From Bacillus sp. SA1-12 (GTDB lineage: Bacteria > Bacillota > Bacilli > Bacillales > Bacillaceae): a stretch of 64,000 nt of DNA. Shown one piece after another: positions 26,523 through 35,856 of this stretch; the stretch's first letter is position 1, and every line of letters begins with the position of its first letter. Where the stretch lies: positions 1 to 64,000 of the forward strand of contig NZ_LATZ01000024.1 in NCBI RefSeq assembly GCF_000981385.1, written 5' to 3'. Below the pieces are notes generated by a model. That model was not told where the DNA came from and did not search any database. It saw only the letters and a program-made list of their open reading frames with translations. The position numbers and the translations under genes are program-made.

Positions 26523-27698
26523 TTAGGCATATAGCTTATTGCTATCATCTTTCCTAAAGAAACTTTTCATAGCTTGGAAAACATCTGCTTTTTGCTTGAG
26601 GATATAGTAGCGGAAATTCTCATCATTGATATTTTTATATGCGGACATTAATGTTGAATGGCGGTTATACTGATTTACCTCACCATAACCAAATATATTT
26701 GATACCTTCATAAGCTCACTTACAAGCTTTACACATCTGGCATTGTCTGATGTTAAATTATCACCGTCTGAGAAATGGAATGGATAAATATTAAACCGTG
26801 ATGGATTATACTTTTCTTCGATGAGTTCAAGTGCTTTTCGATAGGCGGATGAACAGATGGTTCCACCGCTTTCACCCTTAGAAAAGAAATCTTCTTCAGA
26901 AACAACCTTTGCCTCTGTATGATGGGCGATAAATTCGATATCAACTTTTTCGTATTTTGTTCTAAGGAATCTAGTCATCCAGAAGAAAAAGCTTCTTGCC
27001 ATATATTTTTCCCAGAGACCCATCGAACCGCTCGTATCCATCATGGCAATAACCACTGCTTTTGATTCTGGTTTAACAACTTCATTCCATGTTTTGTACT
27101 TTAAGTCCTCGGGAAAAATGGGATGAAATTTTCTGTTACCTGACATGGCATTTCGTTTATACGCAGAAAGCATTGTGCGTTTTTTATCAATATTCCCCAT
27201 TAAACCTGTACGGCGAATATCATTAAACTCAATATTTTCGATGACAATATTGTCTCGTTCCTTTTGCTTTAAGTTAGGCAGTTCTAACTCTTTAAAGAGT
27301 GCAGCTTCCAGCTCGAGTATTGAAACTTCCGCTTCATAATAATCTTCACCGGCTTGATCTCCAGCTCCCTGACCTTTTCCTGGACCTTTGGCATCTGCTT
27401 GTGATCCGTCTCTCGCGACCACATCACCAACCTGACTCTCTCCATCTCCTTGGCCAACATGCTTATTTTTATCATAATTATATCGAATCTTATATTCGTC
27501 CAATGAACGAATCGGGATTTTCACAACATCCTTCCCATTAGACATTATAATACTTTCTTCTGTAATCAGATCCGGTAGGTTGTTGCGAATAGCCTCTTGT
27601 ACTTTTTCTTGATGGCGTGTTTGATCATCATGGCCTTTACGATGGAGGGTCCAATCTTCTTGAGAAATAACAAAATTTTGTTCTTCTTTTCCTGACAT
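26523..27698 (-). CDS. yhbH: Sporulation protein YhbH (DUF444)
   Basis: A 391-residue cytoplasmic protein of the YhbH/YeaH family. The N-terminus is charged, a low-complexity glycine/aspartate-rich linker lies at about 80-115, and a von Willebrand A-like domain lies at about 190-370 with the metal site MMDTSGSMG near 217-225 and a later HFSDGDN. In Bacillus the gene is expressed in sporulation and travels with the kinase PrkA; E. coli has the same pair as YeaG-YeaH. Here prkA is 349 bases upstream on the same strand, separated by a terminator. The ATG follows GGAGGGG. Confidence 0.94.
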   Translation of the reverse strand: MSGKEEQNFVISQEDWTLHRKGHDDQTRHQEKVQEAIRNNLPDLITEESIIMSNGKDVVKIPIRSLDEYKIRYNYDKNKHVGQGDGESQVGDVVARDGSQADAKGPGKGQGAGDQAGEDYYEAEVSILELEAALFKELELPNLKQKERDNIVIENIEFNDIRRTGLMGNIDKKRTMLSAYKRNAMSGNRKFHPIFPEDLKYKTWNEVVKPESKAVVIAMMDTSGSMGLWEKYMARSFFFWMTRFLRTKYEKVDIEFIAHHTEAKVVSEEDFFSKGESGGTICSSAYRKALELIEEKYNPSRFNIYPFHFSDGDNLTSDNARCVKLVSELMKVSNIFGYGEVNQYNRHSTLMSAYKNINDENFRYYILKQKADVFQAMKSFFRKDDSNKLYA

Positions 27699-27997
27699 CT
27701 AAACAATTCCCCCTCCAAAAATATTTTTAAAAGTGTCACATAATTTGTTTTATTAGCATACATTAACGTGGATGCATATATTTCATTCACAGACTGACTT
27801 GTAATTCTTTGGATTACTCTATCCTATGCGAAAGATTTGATTTATTGACAAATAATTTTGAAAATAAATTTGGAATCATTAAAAATAAGACAAGACCCCA
27901 AAGCCTATGAAATAAAGCTTTAATGCATGTTCAAAATAAAATGGACAGGCCATTAAACCTCCGCTTAATTTAACCATAAATCCCCAATTGTTGAGAG
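27699..27997. other. yhbH upstream region, no gene seen
   Basis: About 300 AT-rich bases between the prkA terminator and yhbH. It must hold the yhbH promoter, but I could not identify a sigma-E or sigma-K element with confidence. Confidence 0.35.
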
Positions 27998-28030
27998 AAA
28001 AAACAAAGCTGACAATGGTTAATTGCCAGC
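27998..28030 (-). terminator. Terminator of prkA
   Basis: GCTGGCAAT pairs with ATTGTCAGC (one G-T pair) across a 5-base loop. TTTGTTTTTT follows on the minus strand. Confidence 0.85.
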
Positions 28031-28046
28031 CAGAATCCACAATCTC

Positions 28047-29942
28047 TTATCTATTTAACAAGCTGCCAACATAACGAAGCAATTCATTAGCAGAAGTTGA
28101 GTTGTACCCATGTTCATCGATGAGACGTGCAACAACCTCGTTGATTTTCTTAAGCTGCTGTTCGTCAGGTGTTTTAGAAGAAGTCGTGATTTTAACAACA
28201 TCTTTTAGATCAGCAAAGAGCTTTTTCTGGATCGCTTCACGTAAACGCTCGTGAGAATTATAATCAAATCGTTTTCCTTTGCGTGCATATGCCGAGATTC
28301 GGATAAGAATTTCCTCGCGGAACGCTTTCTTAGCATTTTCCGAAATCCCGATTTGTTCCTCAATTGAACGCATTAATTTTTCATCAGGATTCATTTCTTC
28401 ACCAGTTAATGGATCACGAAGCTTGTTTTTGTTGCAGTAAGCTTCAACATTATCCAAATAATTATCCATAAGTGTTTTTGCAGATTCTTCATATGAGTAC
28501 ACAAACGCTTTTTGAACTTCTTTTTTCGCCATATCATCATAAAGCTTGCGTGCAACGGAAATGAAGTTTAAGTATTTCTCACGATCTTCATTCGAGATGG
28601 AAGCATGTTGGTCAAGTCCTTCCTTCAGAGCCCGTAAAACATCAAGCGCATTGATGGATGGTACTTCCTTACGAATAATTGTTGAAGAGATCCGGTTAAT
28701 GACATAACGAGGATCAATTCCTGACATGCCTTCATCATTGTATTCCTTTTGAAGTTCGGCAACATCAACTGAATTAAATCCTTCTACAATTTCCCCATCA
28801 TACAATCTCATTTTCTTAACAAGATCAATATCGCCCCGCTTCGGCTCCTTCAAACGTGTTAAAATCGTAAACATTGCCGCAACCTTCAACGTATGTGGTG
28901 CAATATGAACATCAGAAACATCACTTTCTTTAATCATTTTTTCGTAAATCCGCTCTTCCTCTGACACTTTTAAGTTATATGGAACAGGCATAACAATAAT
29001 CCGCGAGTGAAGGGCTTCATTCTTTTTATTTGAAATGAACGAACGATACTCTGTTTCATTCGTATGGGCAACAATTAATTCATCTGCCGAGATTAAAGCA
29101 AAACGACCAGCCTTGAAATTACCTTCCTGAGTTAAGGAGAGCAAGTGCCATAAAAACTTCTCATCACATTTCAGCATCTCTTGGAACTCCATCATTCCTC
29201 GGTTCGCTTTATTTAATTCCCCATCAAAACGATAGGCACGAGGATCAGACTCTGAACCATACTCAGCAATAGTTGAGAAGTCAATGCTTCCTGTTAAGTC
29301 TGCAATATCCTGGGATTTAGGATCTGATGGGCTGAATGTACCAATCCCCACACGTTTGTCTTCTGAGAGAAATACTCTCTCAATCCGTACATCTTCAATA
29401 CGGCCGCCGTATTCTTCCTGAAGTCTCATTACATTTAGTGGCGAGAGATTACCTTCGATACGAATACCATATTCATCATAGAAATCATCTCTTAAATGAT
29501 GTGGAATCAGGTGAAGAGGATCCTCATGCATCGGGCAGCCTTTAATCGCATATACAGCTCCTCTTTCTGAGAGGGAGTATTTCTCCAACCCTCTTTTCAG
29601 CATGGTAACAAGGGTAGATTTACCGCCACTTACAGGACCCATCAATAATAAAATCCGTTTTCTGACATCTAACCGTTTGGCAGCAGGATGGAAATACTCT
29701 TCAACCAAACGTTCGAGTGCATTCTCTAGTCCATAAAGCTGGTGATCAAAAAACTTATACGTTCTTTTACCATCAACTTCTTCAATACCAGCATCTTTAA
29801 TCATATTGTAAACCCTGGAATGAGCTGATTGGGCAACCCAAGGCTTTTCCTTAACTATATCCAAATACTCTACGAAGGTTCCTTCCCACTTTAAGCGTTG
29901 CTCATCTTCCCTGTACTTTTCAATTTTCTTTAAAATATCCAT
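28047..29942 (-). CDS. prkA: PrkA AAA+ serine kinase/protease
   Basis: A 631-residue cytoplasmic protein, the same length as B. subtilis PrkA. The N-terminal AAA+ module covers about 60-370 with Walker A GPVSGGKSTL near 100-109 and a conserved SLTQEGNFKAGRFALIS stretch. The C-terminal part carries the PrkA kinase-like domain. PrkA acts in sporulation, where it has been described as a kinase and as a protease influencing sigma-K. The start was set at the ATG at 29942, with AAGGAGG five bases upstream; the open frame extends five codons further without a better site. The gene downstream is its partner yhbH. Confidence 0.95.
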   Translation of the reverse strand: MDILKKIEKYREDEQRLKWEGTFVEYLDIVKEKPWVAQSAHSRVYNMIKDAGIEEVDGKRTYKFFDHQLYGLENALERLVEEYFHPAAKRLDVRKRILLLMGPVSGGKSTLVTMLKRGLEKYSLSERGAVYAIKGCPMHEDPLHLIPHHLRDDFYDEYGIRIEGNLSPLNVMRLQEEYGGRIEDVRIERVFLSEDKRVGIGTFSPSDPKSQDIADLTGSIDFSTIAEYGSESDPRAYRFDGELNKANRGMMEFQEMLKCDEKFLWHLLSLTQEGNFKAGRFALISADELIVAHTNETEYRSFISNKKNEALHSRIIVMPVPYNLKVSEEERIYEKMIKESDVSDVHIAPHTLKVAAMFTILTRLKEPKRGDIDLVKKMRLYDGEIVEGFNSVDVAELQKEYNDEGMSGIDPRYVINRISSTIIRKEVPSINALDVLRALKEGLDQHASISNEDREKYLNFISVARKLYDDMAKKEVQKAFVYSYEESAKTLMDNYLDNVEAYCNKNKLRDPLTGEEMNPDEKLMRSIEEQIGISENAKKAFREEILIRISAYARKGKRFDYNSHERLREAIQKKLFADLKDVVKITTSSKTPDEQQLKKINEVVARLIDEHGYNSTSANELLRYVGSLLNR

Positions 29943-30208
29943 AAGGACCTCCTTCATCGTTTGGTCGTAGTTGTAAAAAACTCGTGCAGATTAATACACT
30001 TTATGCGAGGATGTCCTCCAACATTCTTATTTGATGGTAAAAAAGCTTTCTAAAACCTGCGACAGAAGGGATAATTTTTACGGAAAAAATTTTGTTACAC
30101 GTTCACATCACTTTTTGATTAGGTTATAATGAAATTAGCTATAAAAGGGCAGGCTATACATACCCTTACTTGGTACAATGAGTGAACGATTAGTTAGGAG
30201 GCACTGCA

Positions 30209-30301
30209 ATGAACACTATTTTAGTTTTAGGCGTTAGTTTAGCATTCTTGGTAGCAATTTTCACTGCAGGATATGAAAGTAAACCAGGCGTAAAAAAATA
30301 A
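30209..30301 (+). CDS. Small single-span membrane peptide, 30 residues
   Basis: A short gene with a strong TTAGGAGG ribosome site seven bases before the ATG. The product is MNTILVLGVSLAFLVAIFTA followed by GYESKPGVKK: one membrane helix (about 3-20) and a basic cytoplasmic or external tail. The size resembles accessory peptides such as CydS- or MetS-type subunits, but no partner gene is adjacent and I assign no function. A long hairpin terminator follows. Too short for routine gene finders, yet its signals look genuine. Confidence 0.7.
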   Translation: MNTILVLGVSLAFLVAIFTAGYESKPGVKK

Positions 30302-30328
30302 CCGTGCTGATCGAATGCGAATCAAACA

Positions 30329-30416
30329 AAGAGGGTCAGACCCCTATAAATACAATATATAGAACTTCCCAACGTTTTAGTCCTATATATTGTATTTGTA
30401 AGGATCTGACCCTTTT
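30329..30416. terminator. Long terminator hairpin of GGGTCAGA type
   Basis: AGGGTCAGA near 30331 pairs with TCTGACCCT near 30405, and an inner ATACAATATATAG pairs with CTATATATTGTAT. A T-run follows on the plus strand and an A-run precedes, so it may serve both the small peptide gene and trmL. Confidence 0.8.
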
Positions 30417-30437
30417 ATTTTGTGGTTATCTCTGGAT

Positions 30438-30911
30438 TTAGTCTAAACCAGGATAGTTTTGTTGTCTTAGCGCTTCATAAATTAAGATCGCAGCTGTATT
30501 AGAAAGATTTAATGAACGAACATGCTCTGTCATTGGCAATCGCAGACAACGGTCCATATTTGCCTCAATCAGATCCTTTGGCAGTCCCGTTGTTTCCTTT
30601 CCAAACACAAAGAAGTAATCTTTCTCAACATCGCTATAATCAAATGTTGTATGAGGCTGCTTTCCGAATTTTGTTAAGAAGAAAAATTCAGCATCCTTAT
30701 ACCCCTCAAATAATTCATCTAAAGAATCATGATAAATCACATTTACAAATTCCCAATAATCCAATCCGGCACGTTTTAACATTTTATCATCTGTTGAAAA
30801 CCCTAAGGGCCGAATTAAATGAAGAGTTGTATTTGTTGCCGCACAAGAACGAGCAATATTTCCTGTATTTGCAGGAATCTCTGGTTGATATAATACTACA
30901 TGTAAAGCCAA
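30438..30911 (-). CDS. trmL: tRNA (cytidine/uridine-34 2'-O)-methyltransferase TrmL (CspR)
   Basis: A SPOUT-class methyltransferase of 157 residues that modifies the wobble base of tRNA-Leu isoacceptors using S-adenosylmethionine. Family motifs: PEIPANTGNIARSCAATNT near the N-terminus, the knot motif FGKETTGLP, and LPMTEHVRSLNLSNTAAI near the end. The start was placed at TTG 30911, which has a GAGGTG site at good distance and gives an N-terminus matching B. subtilis CspR; the open frame upstream is not conserved. Identification is firm. Confidence 0.95.
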   Translation of the reverse strand: MALHVVLYQPEIPANTGNIARSCAATNTTLHLIRPLGFSTDDKMLKRAGLDYWEFVNVIYHDSLDELFEGYKDAEFFFLTKFGKQPHTTFDYSDVEKDYFFVFGKETTGLPKDLIEANMDRCLRLPMTEHVRSLNLSNTAAILIYEALRQQNYPGLD

Positions 30912-31046
30912 TTTTTTCACCTCATCTAATTTCTGTGGAAAAGGTCTGAGCGAATACATTAAGCTAGCTTCGCTGTTCCACCTTTGGAAGTTTAAAAGCA
31001 AAAGTCTGCTTTAATTACTGTTATACCATATGAAATTATAACATTG

Positions 31047-31937
31047 TTATTTGGAACTCGTATCATCTATAATGCGAAAAAATGTATATTTTATATTTGG
31101 GGTATAAGCGGTTGAATCCTCATAGGCCCAATAACGCATCCGGCTATTATATGTTTGCGCATTCACTAATGGCATATTTTCCTGATCCTTCGCAACAACA
31201 AAAGTTGTGTGATCATACCGACCATCCCCCTGAAAATCATAGCATATTACATCACCTGGCATTAATTGCTCAGCTGAATCAACAACCTCTGCTCTTAGCC
31301 CAACCTTGGAATGAAGAAAGAAACTCCTCATTGAATTCGCAACTGTCCAGCTGTAACTCCAGTTATTCTGCTGCATCCACCAGCCGGAGGAGCGATTTGG
31401 ATAACCGCGCATCATTGCACCACCTGCATGAAGACACTGGGAAATAAAATTTGTACAATTCACATCAAAATTTTTATAAGCAGGGTTTGCGCTATTCCAC
31501 CAACGTTCAGCATATTGGACAGCGGCTAGCCGGTCATACGCAAACGAATCCTTGCTTCGCTGCTCCTCAACAGAAGGTGCTGGTTCATTTCCTTTTTGCT
31601 TACAATCAAGTAGCCGGTCGTCGACAAGCTCATCACGATAAAAGCGAGCCCTGCGATGCTCAATTCGTTCTTCAAGAAAAAAATTGTCATACTGTTTATT
31701 TAACCATTTATAGTGACATGTATACAAGGTATCCTTTAAATCCTTAGATTGCTCTTCAATCTTCGAAATACTTACCATTGTACTTCCCTTCACTATTTCG
31801 GTTTTCCTTTTATCACTTGATAGAAGCCTTCTTTCTAACGCATGTAGTTCTTCATCATTTCGATCGTATTTTATCGGCTTTTTATTAATAAGCATTTGCA
31901 GCTTCATTTCATGCAACTCAAAAAGCTTTTGCTTCAT
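31047..31937 (-). CDS. yhbB: Putative amidase-domain protein (YhbB-like)
   Basis: A 296-residue protein whose C-terminal half (about 135-290) is an Amidase_6 domain. The catalytic cysteine lies in NCTNFISQCLHAGG and a histidine in YDHTTFVV, with an aromatic-rich WWNSANPAY entry. The first 130 residues are helical and strongly charged. No signal peptide is visible. Related B. subtilis YhbB sits in the same gene neighbourhood with queG and trmL, so orthology is likely. The family is thought to cleave peptidoglycan-like amides, possibly in the spore, but no substrate is established. Confidence 0.82.
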   Translation of the reverse strand: MKQKLFELHEMKLQMLINKKPIKYDRNDEELHALERRLLSSDKRKTEIVKGSTMVSISKIEEQSKDLKDTLYTCHYKWLNKQYDNFFLEERIEHRRARFYRDELVDDRLLDCKQKGNEPAPSVEEQRSKDSFAYDRLAAVQYAERWWNSANPAYKNFDVNCTNFISQCLHAGGAMMRGYPNRSSGWWMQQNNWSYSWTVANSMRSFFLHSKVGLRAEVVDSAEQLMPGDVICYDFQGDGRYDHTTFVVAKDQENMPLVNAQTYNSRMRYWAYEDSTAYTPNIKYTFFRIIDDTSSK

Positions 31938-32097
31938 GATCTCACCACCATCCTCTATTTACTAAAAGGTATGTAACTGCTGGTGAGAAATTCGTTAAAA
32001 TCATCACATTTGGAGAGGATAATAAGGAACAGGCAGGTTGCCCTTATCCTTTTTTACCTTTATACTAATGTAGGAATAATACTTGAGGTGAATACAT

Positions 32098-32466
32098 ATG
32101 TTACAGGAATTTAAAAAGTTTGCACTGAAAGGAAATGTATTAGATTTAGCAATTGCAGTTGTTATCGGGGCTGCATTCGGTAAAATTGTTACTTCTCTCG
32201 TAGATGATATCATAATGCCAACCGTTGGGCTTTTAATGGGGGGGATTAATTTTAGCCATCTTTCATTAACAGTAGGGAAGGCTACTATAAAATATGGGGA
32301 ATTTATTCAGACAATTGTCGACTTTCTCATCATCGCCTTTTCGATCTTTTTAGTTGTTCGTTTCTTTAACCGTTTTAAAAAGAAAGAAGATGAGGTAACT
32401 CCGGCCGTTGATAAGAAAGAAGAGCTTTTAGCTGAAATTAGAGATCTTTTAAAAGATACGAAATAG
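32098..32466 (+). CDS. mscL: Large-conductance mechanosensitive channel MscL
   Basis: A 122-residue homopentameric channel that opens under membrane tension to release solutes in hypo-osmotic shock. The N-terminal amphipathic helix and first pore helix carry [20 protein letters not shown], the family signature. The second helix lies at about 68-92, and a charged cytoplasmic helix ends the protein ([12 protein letters not shown]). The ATG follows TTGAGGTG. Monocistronic with a bidirectional terminator shared with queG. Confidence 0.97.
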   Translation: MLQEFKKFALKGNVLDLAIAVVIGAAFGKIVTSLVDDIIMPTVGLLMGGINFSHLSLTVGKATIKYGEFIQTIVDFLIIAFSIFLVVRFFNRFKKKEDEVTPAVDKKEELLAEIRDLLKDTK

Positions 32467-32469
32467 ATA

Positions 32470-32503
32470 AAAGGTGGCTTCCTCACAGGTCAGCCACCTT
32501 TTT
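32470..32503. terminator. Bidirectional terminator between mscL and queG
   Basis: AAAGGTGGCT pairs with AGCCACCTTT around a 12-base loop, with flanking A and T residues. It serves the two converging genes and touches the queG stop. Confidence 0.9.
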
Positions 32504-33638
32504 AATTTCTTTCAACAAAGGCCAAACCTTTCTTTATTTCTTTTTTCACATCTTCGTCATTCTCTTTTTCGTAAGCGATTTGCAATTCTTCAGCGACATC
32601 GTTCCCGCCAATTTTCCCAATGGCCCACGCTGCCGTTCCGCGAATAACTGGTCTAGGATCTTCATGCATTAATGTGATGAGCTCAGGAAGAGCAGTTGTG
32701 TCTTTAAAATGAGCAAGAGCCAGGATAGCATTGCGCTGCAGCGGTTTTTTCCCTCGCCATGAACCTGAGATATGGCCGAATTTTTCTTTGAACTCCCGGT
32801 TGCTCATTGTAAGCAGCGGTTTTAGTTTAGGCTTGGCGATTTCCGGATCCGGCTCCATTTCTTCGTGAAAATGAAAATCCTTTCCCTTATTTACAGGACA
32901 GACTGTTTGACAGGTATCGCAGCCATAAATACGATTTCCAATTTTTGTTCGGTATTCACCAGCTAAAAATCCCTTTGTTTGCGTTAAAAACGCGATACAT
33001 TTTGATGAATCTAACTGGCCGCCTTGAACAAGGGCACCGGTCGGGCAAACATCCAGGCATTTTGTACAGCTGCCGCATTGATCTTCCATCGGTCTATCAG
33101 GTGGAAAAGGGAAATTTGTAATCATTTCTCCTAAATAAACATAGGAACCAAATTCAGGCGTGATAATCGAACAGTTTTTACCGCTCCAGCCGATTCCAGC
33201 CCGTTCAGCAACAGCCCGGTCTGAAAGCTCACCGGTATCAACCATTGATTTCACTTGGATTTCCGGTACTTTTTCCTTTAAGAAGCTTTCCAGCTTACTT
33301 AAGCGATCCCGCAAAATGGTGTGATAATCCTGCCCCCATGAAGCACGGCAAAAAATACCACGCCGATCCTCTCTTGTGCTTTTAGGAGCATTTTTTATTT
33401 TTGATGGGTATGCAAGAGCAATTGAAATAATCGAGCTTGCTTTTGGCAACAGCTTGACTGGGGTCACACGTTTCTCAATGTCCGGTTCTTCAAAACCAGA
33501 TTGAAACCCAAGCTCCTGTTGTGTAATAAGACGCTGTTTCAGCTCTTCAAACATATTTGCACTTGTAAACCCAATTTTATCAATGCCGATTTCTTTACTG
33601 TAAGCAATCACTTCTTGTTTAAATTGTTCAATATTCAT
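32502..33638 (-). CDS. queG: Epoxyqueuosine reductase QueG
   Basis: Performs the last step of queuosine synthesis, reducing epoxyqueuosine in tRNA with cobalamin. The protein has 378 residues. The N-terminal DUF1730 part (AERAGIGWSGKN) is followed by two 4Fe-4S sites, CGSCTKCLDVCP and CDTCQTVCPV, at about 190-255. The C-terminal extension at about 295-375 contains HEAT-like PBS repeats (VIRGTAAWAIGKIG) as in B. subtilis YhbA. The ATG follows AAGGAGGG. Divergent from the B3/B4-domain gene. Confidence 0.96.
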   Translation of the reverse strand: MNIEQFKQEVIAYSKEIGIDKIGFTSANMFEELKQRLITQQELGFQSGFEEPDIEKRVTPVKLLPKASSIISIALAYPSKIKNAPKSTREDRRGIFCRASWGQDYHTILRDRLSKLESFLKEKVPEIQVKSMVDTGELSDRAVAERAGIGWSGKNCSIITPEFGSYVYLGEMITNFPFPPDRPMEDQCGSCTKCLDVCPTGALVQGGQLDSSKCIAFLTQTKGFLAGEYRTKIGNRIYGCDTCQTVCPVNKGKDFHFHEEMEPDPEIAKPKLKPLLTMSNREFKEKFGHISGSWRGKKPLQRNAILALAHFKDTTALPELITLMHEDPRPVIRGTAAWAIGKIGGNDVAEELQIAYEKENDEDVKKEIKKGLAFVERN

Positions 33639-33734
33639 CGCTTTCCCTCCTTTCTTCTTAGTTCATGCGAACCATACGATTCCTCCCACTTACTATGGTA
33701 AAATAATGACACTACCATTGTGGAGGTTAAAATA

Positions 33735-34400
33735 ATGGAAATTCAAATTAGTGATAAAATAAAACAAGTCATACCAGAATTTAAAATTGGGGTTGTTCAC
33801 TATCACCATATTCAAGTCTCAGACTCTCCGCAAATGCTAAAGGGCAGATTGCGGTTATTTCAAGAATCCCTTTACTTTGATTATGCAGATAAAAAAGTCA
33901 CCGACATTCCAGCAATAAACGAATGGCGAAAATTGTTTAAATCAGTTGGAACTGATCCAAATCGCTATCGTCCATCTAATGAAGCATTATATCGCCGTGT
34001 ACAAAAACAACAATTTTTACATACGGTAAACTCAGCAGTGGATATGAATAATTTTCTTTCCTTGCAATATCAAATACCATTAGGAATTTATGATGCTGAT
34101 AAACTTGAAAGTAATATTTTGATTAAAATTGGAACTGATCAGGATTCATATAGAGCCATAAATGAACGCGAGGTTTCTTTAGCAAAGAAACTTTTGTCTG
34201 CTGACAAGCAGGGTCCGTTTGGAAGTCCATATGTCGATTCAAAAAGAACCGCTGTGACCGAAAACACAAGCAATGCGCTTCATCTTATTTATTTGCAGCC
34301 ATCTCTACAAAAAGATGAAGCTATCCAGCTATTACAAGCATTGTCAAGCATGTTCACACAAATACATGGCGGTGAAGCGGTTTATGAGGTTCTTGAGTAG
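33735..34400 (+). CDS. B3/B4 tRNA-binding-domain protein
   Basis: A 221-residue cytoplasmic protein carrying the B3/B4 fold found in the beta subunit of phenylalanyl-tRNA synthetase. The conserved part is SVGTDPNRYRPSNEALYRR, followed by NNFLSLQYQIPLGIYDADK and FGSPYVDSKRT. Stand-alone B3/B4 proteins are widespread in Firmicutes; editing of mischarged tRNA or amino-acid binding has been suggested, but no role is settled. The start was set at the ATG at 33735, nine bases after GGAGGT; an upstream in-frame GTG at 33720 precedes the ribosome site. No terminator is obvious. Confidence 0.85.
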   Translation: MEIQISDKIKQVIPEFKIGVVHYHHIQVSDSPQMLKGRLRLFQESLYFDYADKKVTDIPAINEWRKLFKSVGTDPNRYRPSNEALYRRVQKQQFLHTVNSAVDMNNFLSLQYQIPLGIYDADKLESNILIKIGTDQDSYRAINEREVSLAKKLLSADKQGPFGSPYVDSKRTAVTENTSNALHLIYLQPSLQKDEAIQLLQALSSMFTQIHGGEAVYEVLE

Positions 34401-34456
34401 AAGTAGTTTTTGCATTTTACTTTTTTGGTAGTAATTAATGTACACTGTACTTAGTT

Positions 34457-34500
34457 TTGGTGTCTAGCTACAGCGCCGAGCAAGGCGCTTCCGCTTTTCT
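34457..34500. repeat. Dispersed Bacillaceae intergenic repeat, truncated copy
   Basis: The stretch GTGTCTAGCTACAGCGCC, then GGCGCTTCCGCTTTTCT is a shortened version of a palindromic element I know as frequent between genes in Bacillus and relatives. AGCGCC pairs with GGCGCT. A degraded, inverted relative lies near 6909. Function unknown. Confidence 0.65.
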
Positions 34501-34504
34501 AATT

Positions 34505-34549
34505 AAAAAACGCAATGCCCCGTTTATCTAAGAAACGAAACACTGCGTT
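34505..34549 (-). terminator. Terminator of tRNA-Gly
   Basis: AACGCA pairs with TGCGTT and an inner CGTTT with AAACG. Six T residues follow on the minus strand, 20 bases past the tRNA. Confidence 0.85.
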
Positions 34550-34567
34550 GCACACGATTATTATGTA

Positions 34568-34641
34568 TGGAGCGGGTGAAGGGAATCGAACCCTCATCAT
34601 CAGCTTGGAAGGCTGAGGTTTTACCACTAAACTACACCCGC
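34568..34641 (-). tRNA. tRNA-Gly (anticodon TCC)
   Basis: Read on the minus strand, the acceptor GCGGGTG pairs with CACCCGC, followed by discriminator T and an encoded CCA. The D arm is GTTTAGTGGTAAAAC, the anticodon stem TCAGC/GCTGA encloses CTTCCAA with anticodon TCC, and the T loop is TTCGATT. It is 74 bases including CCA. A single tRNA gene with its own promoter and terminator. Confidence 0.96.
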
Positions 34642-34654
34642 AAGGACATGATCT

Positions 34655-34683
34655 ATTATAACAAAAATCCGAAGATGATTCAA
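34655..34683 (-). promoter_or_regulatory. Sigma-A promoter of tRNA-Gly
   Basis: On the minus strand TTGAAT (34678-34683) and TATAAT (34655-34660) are separated by exactly 17 bases. The predicted start lies about seven bases before the mature tRNA 5' end. Confidence 0.85.
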
Positions 34684-34903
34684 CAATCTTTTTGAAAAAC
34701 ATGTCAAAGCTTGTCGACGATAGTCGGAAAAGTTACTTAATTAGTATATAATCTGTTCACAAATTTATCAAGAGGTATTTTGAAATTTCTTTTACAAACT
34801 GGCGGGGTAAAGGGCAAAAGTCTTATTTCGTTTAAAAGGGTATGCTTTTCCAAGGTTTTTAGCTTAAAATAGAAAGGTAAAATTTTTAAGGAGGCCAATG
34901 ATT

Positions 34904-35851
34904 TTGAGGACAGAACCACTTTTTTTTAATCCAATATTTAAAGATCGAATTTGGGGCGGAACACAATTAACTTCCTTTCATTATAATATCCCTTCAGATA
35001 CTACAGGTGAATGCTGGGCTTTCTCTGCACATCCAAATGGACAAAGCGTAGTAAAAAACGGACAATATGAAGGGGTCTCACTAGGCGAGCTTTGGGACAA
35101 ACACCGTGAATTGTTCGGCAACATTGAGGGGGATCGCTTCCCGCTATTAACGAAAATACTCGACGCTAACCAGGATTTATCTGTACAAGTACATCCAAAT
35201 GACGACTATGCAAGGGTTCACGAAAATGGTGAGCTAGGAAAAACAGAATGTTGGTACATAATTGATTGTAAAGATGGCGCGGAAATCATTTATGGCCATC
35301 ATGCACAAACGAAAGAAGAGTTAGTCAGCATGATTGAAAAAGGAGAATGGGATCAGCTTTTACGGAGAGTAAAAATTAAACCAGGCGATTTCTTTTTCGT
35401 ACCAAGCGGGACAATCCATGCAATTGGAGCTGGCACAATCATCTTAGAAACACAGCAAAACTCTGATACGACCTATCGTGTTTTTGACTTTAACCGTAAA
35501 GACGCAGAAGGAAACCTGCGTGAGCTTCATATTGAGAAAAGCATTGAGGTAACAGAAACACCATCCTCTCATACTGAAGTTACACCAAAAACAGAACAAA
35601 TTGATGATGCAGCCATCACAACATATGTCGAATGTCCATATTTTACCGTTCAAAAGTGGAGCCTTTCAGGGACAGCGGCATTAACACAGGACAAACCGTT
35701 TACTTTAGTTAGTGTCATAGACGGCGAAGGTGAATTAACTCACCAAGGGACAACCTATCCATACAAAAAAGGCGACCATTTCCTATTACCTAATGGATTT
35801 GGCGAATTCAGCCTGAAAGGCAATGCTGATTTTATAGCTTCTTATCTATAA
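34904..35851 (+). CDS. manA: Mannose-6-phosphate isomerase, class I
   Basis: Interconverts mannose 6-phosphate and fructose 6-phosphate. A zinc-dependent cupin enzyme of about 315 residues, the size of Bacillus ManA/YvyI. Visible motifs: FKDRIWGGTQL at the start, the metal ligands in VQVHPNDDYA and KTECWYI, and the active-site segment FVPSGTIHAIGAGT. The start is either TTG at 34904 (nine bases after AAGGAGG, matching Bacillus N-termini) or ATG at 34898 (only three bases away). It is a single gene between tRNA-Gly and a terminator, not linked to a PTS gene. Confidence 0.95.
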   Translation: MRTEPLFFNPIFKDRIWGGTQLTSFHYNIPSDTTGECWAFSAHPNGQSVVKNGQYEGVSLGELWDKHRELFGNIEGDRFPLLTKILDANQDLSVQVHPNDDYARVHENGELGKTECWYIIDCKDGAEIIYGHHAQTKEELVSMIEKGEWDQLLRRVKIKPGDFFFVPSGTIHAIGAGTIILETQQNSDTTYRVFDFNRKDAEGNLRELHIEKSIEVTETPSSHTEVTPKTEQIDDAAITTYVECPYFTVQKWSLSGTAALTQDKPFTLVSVIDGEGELTHQGTTYPYKKGDHFLLPNGFGEFSLKGNADFIASYL

Positions 35852-35856
35852 AAGAA

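Noticed and set aside
30512..30949. 145-codon plus-strand frame opposite trmL
   Set aside because: Antisense to a highly conserved gene and without a start signal.
31082..31747. Two plus-strand open frames opposite the amidase gene
   Set aside because: They are antisense shadows of yhbB codons, lack ribosome sites and have no protein-like composition.
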